Positions 58,476 to 64,000 of a DNA stretch of 64,000 nucleotides are shown here, piece after piece (position 1 is the stretch's first letter; every line of letters begins with the position of its first letter). The notes beneath the pieces were generated by a model. That model worked only from the letters and a program-made list of their open reading frames with translations, was not told the DNA's origin and ran no database searches. This stretch comes from Allacma fusca. Taxonomy: Eukaryota; Arthropoda; Collembola; Symphypleona; Sminthuridae. The stretch lies in contig OX359245.1 of assembly GCA_947179485.1 (NCBI GenBank), positions 52,439,067 through 52,503,066 of the forward strand, read 5' to 3'. Both the position numbers and the translations under genes were made by a program.

Positions 58476-58796
58476 ATGTATCCTAATGGCACTTCTATGA
58501 CTCACACAGGAATTCAAAAACACAATCCACAGGCTCGTCTAAATCGTATGTATGTATGTGCAACGCTAAAAGCCAAAATTACTGGAGTCAATATACTCCC
58601 AGCATTTAGTGATCATGCAATAGTTAAAACAAAGTTTAATCTCACCAATTCAAAAAGTAAATCCATATGGCGTCTGAATAACAAATTATTATCAAATGAA
58701 ATATTTGACTGGCAAATCTTAGAATTATTAAATCACTTTATTCAAGATACCACAAAAAACACGAATGATTACGAAGTTCTAAAGCCATATCCTTAG
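58476..58796 (+). pseudogene. C-terminal endonuclease fragment of the LINE
   Basis: 106 codons with QARLNRMYV followed by FSDHAIVKTKF. The last matches the final SDH motif of APE-type endonucleases. Catalytic residues further upstream are lost with the 5' truncation. The frame ends at TAG 58794-58796, and the reading continues in another frame. Confidence 0.7.
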
Positions 58797-58907
58797 AGGA
58801 CTATTTATTAAAGCAACGCATTTATGAAATCAGAAAAATTGAAAGAAAATACGCAGACAATATCACTGATAGACTAATAACGACGGAGCTGTTTAAAGAA
58901 ATGTTAT

Positions 58908-60833
58908 ATGTACTGGGAGATAAAATGGAATCCAATGAAACTTATGAAAGTGCCAAGTGCTAAAACTTCAGTGAAAATTGAGGACGCGCTGAGTAAAATG
59001 CAGGCGGAAGATAAGCTCAAATATGTTCATTCATTCTTCACGAGCAAATACAACGAAAATGAAGCTATAACTGGGAATATTAATTACATTCGTGGACTTG
59101 AAACAGTTAATGATAATGACCACAAAATTATGAGTAGGGAACTAACGGAGGTGGATTTTAAAAATGCGATAATGAAACTACAGCCAAATAAATCCCCAGG
59201 CTCTGATGGGCTTACAAGTGAATTATACAAAAAATATGTAGATCATTTTAAAAAGATCTTTCTGTGGTTAACGAATCGAAGTTTTAGTTCTGGAAATTTG
59301 CCACTATCAATAAGAACGGGAGTTATCTCACTCATTTATAAAAACGGAAACCCTCACAGCATTACTAAGTATAGGCCAATCACACTCTGCAATAGCGATT
59401 ATAAAGTTATATCTATATGCGTAAAAGACAGGATGATACAGGCTATTCCTAGATTAATTGGTGAATATCAGACCTGTAACGTTCCTGGTAGATCGATACA
59501 TGACAACTTAAACTTTTTACGTGATGCTACATCAGAAATAACATCCGGTGCCATTATATCTTTGGATCAAGAGAGTGCGTTTGACAACATTAACAGAGAC
59601 TTTGGATACGCATGCTTGGCTGCTATGAATTTTCCTCCAATAATTATATCCATTATTAAACTTCTCTACAATAATAACATTGTGATAGTCAAAGTAGGGG
59701 AATTGCTAACGACCCCAATTAAAATCATCAAGCAGGGCGATCCTATAGCTAGTATCCTGTTCATTATATGCAGTGAAATATTCCTGAAAAGACTAAATGA
59801 AAATCTCGCCACTGTTGCCGGTGGTCCATGGCATCAAATGCCGAAGAGTTACACGTCGGCATACGCCGATGACACACATATTCTGATTAGTGACATTGAA
59901 CAATTCCCTCTAATTGAAGAGGAAATTAAGCTTTTTCTATCATTCTCGGGTGGAAAGCTCAACCGAAACAAATGCAGCTGTCCAGTACTGGGAGATTGGA
60001 AAGAAAAGCCACCTGTCTGCAACTTCCCTATTATTACAGATGGAGTGAAAGTTCTGGGAATTGACTTTGGCAGCAATAATTATATGCTAAAAAATTGGAC
60101 AGATCTCCAGCAGAAATTTACTGTTAAAATGAAATTTTATCATGGAAAATTCCCGAACTCAAACATAATTGTGCGATCACGTATAATAAATACATTTTTG
60201 ACGCCTATGTCGTGGTATAAGTTCAAAGTGTTGGACCCACCTGAATGGCTGATGACTTTTATCAAAGATAAAATTGAATATTTCCTTCGGGGAAATGGAA
60301 AGCGATGGGTAAAAAGTTTCTTTCTGTATTGTAACAAAACCATAGGCGCGTTAAATATTAAACACCCACGATCACAGTGTGACAAATTCCGCATCAAGCA
60401 AATTGTTAGCGCATTTAGTGAGAATAGCAATACGTACTTCCTCCAGGAGAGCAGAAACCGAATTAGAAACATCTGCAAGTCGGAATCACAGTATCCAGAT
60501 TACAAGTACTACAACAACATTAAAAATCTTAGTGACAGTTTAAAGCTGCGGATGAAAGGTATACCAGAACGTTTGCTGAGTCATATTCCAATTGACAACT
60601 ATGTAACCAAAACACATAAACGGTTCCTCAACCGAGTAGGAATATTCAAGATAGGACAATTGATACACCCCAATGCCACTGACAACATACCACGACATCA
60701 ACACAGAACTACAGAAGCTCTAATCTTAAAGTATGTTAGGGAACATCAAGATATACAGCTATCCGAAAAGTGTCTAACCAAGTTTGAAGTTTATAACAGT
60801 CTCGATAAAACACATACTATAATATCAAGTTAA
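58908..60833 (+). CDS. Reverse transcriptase of the L1/Tx1-like LINE
   Basis: 641 codons. The motifs in order are NKSPGSDGLTSELYK, GVISLIYKNG, YRPITLCNSDYK, the PGRSIHDN box, SLDQESAFDNIN (first catalytic Asp), QGDPIAS and the YADD catalytic box at 59862-59873. It stops at TAA 60831-60833, and the same frame continues at 60843, so the stop is a point lesion between RT and the C-terminal domain. It would copy the element's RNA at the insertion target. Confidence 0.85.
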   Translation: MYWEIKWNPMKLMKVPSAKTSVKIEDALSKMQAEDKLKYVHSFFTSKYNENEAITGNINYIRGLETVNDNDHKIMSRELTEVDFKNAIMKLQPNKSPGSDGLTSELYKKYVDHFKKIFLWLTNRSFSSGNLPLSIRTGVISLIYKNGNPHSITKYRPITLCNSDYKVISICVKDRMIQAIPRLIGEYQTCNVPGRSIHDNLNFLRDATSEITSGAIISLDQESAFDNINRDFGYACLAAMNFPPIIISIIKLLYNNNIVIVKVGELLTTPIKIIKQGDPIASILFIICSEIFLKRLNENLATVAGGPWHQMPKSYTSAYADDTHILISDIEQFPLIEEEIKLFLSFSGGKLNRNKCSCPVLGDWKEKPPVCNFPIITDGVKVLGIDFGSNNYMLKNWTDLQQKFTVKMKFYHGKFPNSNIIVRSRIINTFLTPMSWYKFKVLDPPEWLMTFIKDKIEYFLRGNGKRWVKSFFLYCNKTIGALNIKHPRSQCDKFRIKQIVSAFSENSNTYFLQESRNRIRNICKSESQYPDYKYYNNIKNLSDSLKLRMKGIPERLLSHIPIDNYVTKTHKRFLNRVGIFKIGQLIHPNATDNIPRHQHRTTEALILKYVREHQDIQLSEKCLTKFEVYNSLDKTHTIISS

Positions 60834-60842
60834 ATACTATAC

Positions 60843-61445
60843 ATGGCAATTTTGGTAAACACGTTTAAATTACACCTTTGCAATGAGACTAGGAAGAAAA
60901 TTAATAGCAAAAACTGGAACTATCTACAACAAAGCTTAAATACCAAAGAGTATGAAATAGTATGGAAGTGTTGGCATAATGCCTTGTGCTCACCGACAAT
61001 GGCCTATCAAATGGGACTACTAACATATAACCTATGCCCATTCTGCCAAAGTGGAAATTGTAAACCGAACCACTACTTTAAATGTGCTGCATTCCAGGAA
61101 ATGTGGGAATATTGCAGAAAACTTGCTAAACAAATCAACCAACAATGGGATGATGAGGTCAAACTACATTGTAGAAATGTTAAAAATTGTTTCTTCCACG
61201 TCATCAGTGCTGCATACATGGTTACCTACGAGTACCTTTACCTAGAACTAAATAATGAAATTTATGAACGAAAACCGTTAACACGATTGAAGCAAAAAAT
61301 CTACGAAGCTATATACATACAACATATGTGTACGAAAACTGCAAACCCGTCAAAGTTTCTGCGCTTTCAGATATATTGGAATCCCCTGAAAGTTTTATTC
61401 AAGGCTACAAATACCAGCATTGACATTAGGTTCCCGAGCTTATAA
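60843..61445 (+). CDS. C-terminal domain of the L1/Tx1-like LINE ORF2
   Basis: 200 codons in frame with the RT. It contains YEIVWKCWHNALCSPTMA and then a knuckle CPFCQSGNCKPNHYFKC, the usual arrangement at the end of L1/Tx1 ORF2. It is separated from RT only by the TAA at 60831 and nine bases. Confidence 0.75.
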   Translation: MAILVNTFKLHLCNETRKKINSKNWNYLQQSLNTKEYEIVWKCWHNALCSPTMAYQMGLLTYNLCPFCQSGNCKPNHYFKCAAFQEMWEYCRKLAKQINQQWDDEVKLHCRNVKNCFFHVISAAYMVTYEYLYLELNNEIYERKPLTRLKQKIYEAIYIQHMCTKTANPSKFLRFQIYWNPLKVLFKATNTSIDIRFPSL

Positions 61446-63258
61446 CTACTATAAGCACGGTCAGACCGTTTACTGAGCTGGGAGAATTCAGCCACTCCTG
61501 TAACCCATTAGCTGGGGGCATGTTAACGTGGATGAGTTTTAAGATGCAGACCAACATACATTAGCTGGGGCTAAAAACCCTGTAATCCGAATCGGAAGCT
61601 GTAAGTTGTGAATGCTCAAAACGAGAGCAAATGTCTATAAAATTAAGAACGTAATAACTATTGTAAATATTATGACCTGGTATATTGCAACTGAATAAAT
61701 CCAAGATGCTTATCTAATAGAAAAAAAAATCTGCACCTACAGGAATGAAGTCATTGAATTTCTCAAGTGTTTTGAAGGTAACACAAAAATACAATCACTG
61801 AGGGTGTTCCGCATGATGCCTATTTTTATAAATATAAATCATATTTATTCTAAACTTCGTAAATAAGCTTGCATAAATTTTGCGGGGTTTAAATAGCCCA
61901 AGCTAATTAAAAGTAACCGCTTTCAGCGTTTCAGAAATATTACCACTAATTAATACGAGTAGTGTTTCTCATGAGTTTTCACTTTTATTGCGAAAAGATG
62001 GAACGTTTCGATAATACATCCTTCAATGAATACTTACAGCACTTTATGTGTGGATGTAAGTGTGAAAATTACAAGCTGCATCGTTTATTGTTACTACACG
62101 ACATAAAAATTTACATGCTTCTTAAAATATTTGATGAGCCTTCTCATTCCGATATTTTTCATAGCTGTTCACCATGCAACCGGATATCAGGTTGATAGCC
62201 ATAATATAATTGATAGCCAGGATACATTTCGTTTCACCTCGTTTCTAAAAATGAATCGATTATGCGTCGCCGAAAATTATTAGTAGCAATAGAAAGGGAC
62301 CAAAGTAACTCTGCCAAAATTTTTTAATGAAATGTACAGATAATACATTGTATTGTTATATAGTAAAGTATTTTTGTTGCCATTTGATTTATTGATGTGT
62401 ATAAATATAGATATATACGTGCTGCAAACATCAGCTGTCCCAAAACTTGTTCGAGTGGCTTCGTACATCTACACTCCGTACACTACATACACACTCCGTA
62501 CATCGAGTTTTTGTCATCATTGATGTCAGACCATGCGGCGTCCATGCCACTTCGATGGAAAATATTATTCGCATTTACCCAATTCTACTTTCTCTGCTTG
62601 TTAGGTCACGCTGCAGATTTCATGGGGCAGTCTTTTTGCGGGTTGTTATTCCCAATTTTAGAAATCATTCCGGAACTGAGGTAGAAACTATTTTTAATTG
62701 GAACACGAATAGATGTGTCATTTATAAATGTGTTGTCGGACTCTCAATCAGTTCTTTGTTGTTATAAATCCTAACAGTTCCCGGGATTGTAAGCTGACAA
62801 CAGACGAACTGCGAACACCTGAACGGATGACTAGGATTTACAGACAGCTGAATCGCATCATATCTCTTTACAACCATTGATTATCAACGTTTTTGATGAC
62901 ATTGCAAGGACTCGCCATTCTTATAGCCGTCTCTTCTTTTTCGGGGATGTTACTTGCCCATGGATTAGTGTCAGTTGTACTGTGTTTAGTAGGTTTGGAC
63001 GCGCTTTTGACGGTTTTCATTGTAGCACACTTCTTAGCAGAGTGCAACTTTCGTTCCACGAATTTGTTGAAACAATGGAAATACCAGGTTCTAAGCGCCA
63101 ATCGGGAGGATAGAGCTTGGTTGAGTAGAACTATTCGAGCAACACCAAGTTTAAAGATTTATATGGGCAATTTGTTTTACTATGATAAATTCCTACAGTT
63201 CACCACATTCAAATTCGTATTCGAAAATACTATTATTATTACCTTGACTACGAGATAG

Positions 63259-64000
63259 GCTAAGATAAGGGCAACAATATAGCAGGCCCAGTAAACCACT
63301 GTAGGTTGCCCTAACGTTAAAACGCAACGTTCCGTCTTTATCATCAAAAGTTAGTGTTGTATGAGTGCTAGACCAACAACGTTATGCTGCAAATGCTTCG
63401 CTAGCATTTGCACTCCGCTTTTAAGAAACGGTTAAACAATCACTTATAAATAACATTAGAGAAACGCTATGAGTAAGTGCTGCACAACCGTTGTTGCTCA
63501 AACGCTTACATAGCGTTTGCATAACGCTTCCATAACGCTAGAGTGTACGGACATGCGCGCGAACAAGCATGCATCAAATGAATCTGAGTGGGAATATGCC
63601 AGATTGTCCGTTGCATTCAATTACAGCACCCTGCAGTACTTACAATTATTAGTTTAAAAAATGTTGTGATTAAGTTTATTTTTTACTGAAAGTAAATTTG
63701 TTAAAATTAAATTATTGCGGAATCTAATACATCCTTATTCCATACAAGACCTGGGCGTTTATTTGAAGTGGTTAAACCCAGGAATCCAAATCAATCTTCT
63801 TAAAATGTAAGTATGTAGTTCGAAATTATTTATTGTAGATCATAATTTATAAAAATAAAGTTATTTTAAATTATAGTATGTATAATTGTTCTGGAATACA
63901 TTTGTGCCTAGGCTTATAATTACCTTGTTCAAGATTGTCGATTTTTCTTGTCAATTAATTAAATTATTAACAGTTAGGTCGAAATGTATTCATTGTTTTT
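63259..64000. other. 3' region of U12, non-coding, with AACGCT-rich inverted segments
   Basis: It does not match the 3' flanks of other units. There is a small hairpin (AGGGCAAC at 63268-63275 with GTTGCCCT at 63305-63312). Between about 63380 and 63545 the string AACGCT/AGCGTT recurs in both orientations. This may be the end of another transposon, but no ends or target duplication could be placed. Confidence 0.4.

Larger units (their letters stand above)
58434..61729 (+). mobile_element. L1/Tx1-like LINE inserted in exon 1 of U12
   Basis: It is flanked by a 10-bp duplication TCTGCACCTA (58424-58433, 61730-61739) and ends in nine A residues (61721-61729). It contains the end of an APE endonuclease, RT and a C-terminal knuckle domain, plus about 280 bp of 3' UTR. 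It is 5' truncated in the endonuclease. Two frame changes near 58795-58905 and one in-frame TAA at 60831 make it inactive. The RT motif QTCNVPGRSIHDNL is characteristic of the L1/Tx1 group, unlike the (CATA)-tailed LINEs elsewhere in the window. Confidence 0.85.
58015..63258 (+). pseudogene. U12: receptor gene destroyed by a LINE, a deletion and a nonsense codon
   Basis: Exon 1 starts normally at ATG 58015, is interrupted at 58433 by a 3.3-kb LINE, and resumes at 61740-61777 to the usual donor. Exon 2 (62411-62680, '2a' type) is 40 bp short. Its TM3 region is replaced by a CACTCCGTACACTACATACA-like stretch that breaks the frame. Exon 3 (62778-63258) has TGA at 62878-62880 in the YNQCLS position (CAATGC changed to CATTGA) but is otherwise open to the normal C-terminus. 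The upstream conserved flank is also largely deleted. It cannot be functional. Confidence 0.85.

Overview
The window is AT-rich eukaryotic nuclear DNA, almost certainly from an arthropod. Its genes are split by GT-AG introns, it is dense in transposons of every major class, and its dominant content is a head-to-tail array of one multi-membrane-span receptor family. The protein style (about 400 aa, cytoplasmic-looking N-terminus, six to seven hydrophobic segments, three coding exons) resembles the large arthropod gustatory/odorant-type chemoreceptor expansions. A springtail-like hexapod is my best guess, but nothing here fixes the species. No bacterial gene, CRISPR array, rRNA or convincing tRNA was seen.

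Receptor array, all on the + strand. U1 is the end of a gene at 1-46. U2 is a relic at 859-1745. U3 (4800-7568) is complete, with a rearranged start. U4 is a relic (about 10080-10855) split by a LINE, and U5 a relic (12842-13219). U6 (18663-21171) is the only fully clean copy. U7 is a relic (22210-22630). U8 (34377-36498) has intact exons 2 and 3 but no exon 1. U9 is a relic (37316-37615). U10 (50243-52262) is frameshifted, U11 is a relic (56018-56775), and U12 (58015-63258) was destroyed by a LINE and other lesions. Intact units share a phase-1 first intron, a phase-2 second intron of roughly 90 bp, and about 0.9 kb of conserved 5' flank. Intron 1 of U3, U6 and U8 holds a decayed second version of exon 2 ('2a'). 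U4, U7 and U9 share one exon2-exon3 fusion deletion, so the amplified unit was a live gene plus a dead partner.

Transposons. Several small elements have hAT-type inverted ends and 8-bp target duplications: 8087-8436, 9033-9424, 34989-35885, 42282-44598, 44800-45735 and 46298-47545, with 1868-3435 probable. Each is filled with copies of its own short motif (GGGTAC, CTACCACC, ATCCCTG, TTCGAAT, AAGTTCATGGTC). Also present are two TA-flanked MITEs, 3' ends of non-LTR retrotransposons with (CATA)n tails (10352-10725, 43259-44323, 22964-23622), an L1/Tx1-like LINE with poly-A tail (58434-61729), a 3'-truncated Ty3/gypsy element (about 37.8-42.25 kb) and a decayed Helitron helicase piece (15041-15529). 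The paralogous receptor units act as natural empty-site controls for many of these insertions.

The most unusual object is a 7.4-kb element at 24585-31950. It has about 1.3-kb near-identical terminal inverted repeats, each with several strong hairpins and a run of internal tandem repeats. It carries one spliced minus-strand gene (29156-30648, four exons, 418 aa) that looks like a transcription factor: an N-terminal Cys-rich region, a SUMO-type IKVEP motif and an acidic C-terminus. I do not recognise the element or the protein family, and it is the best candidate for something undescribed.
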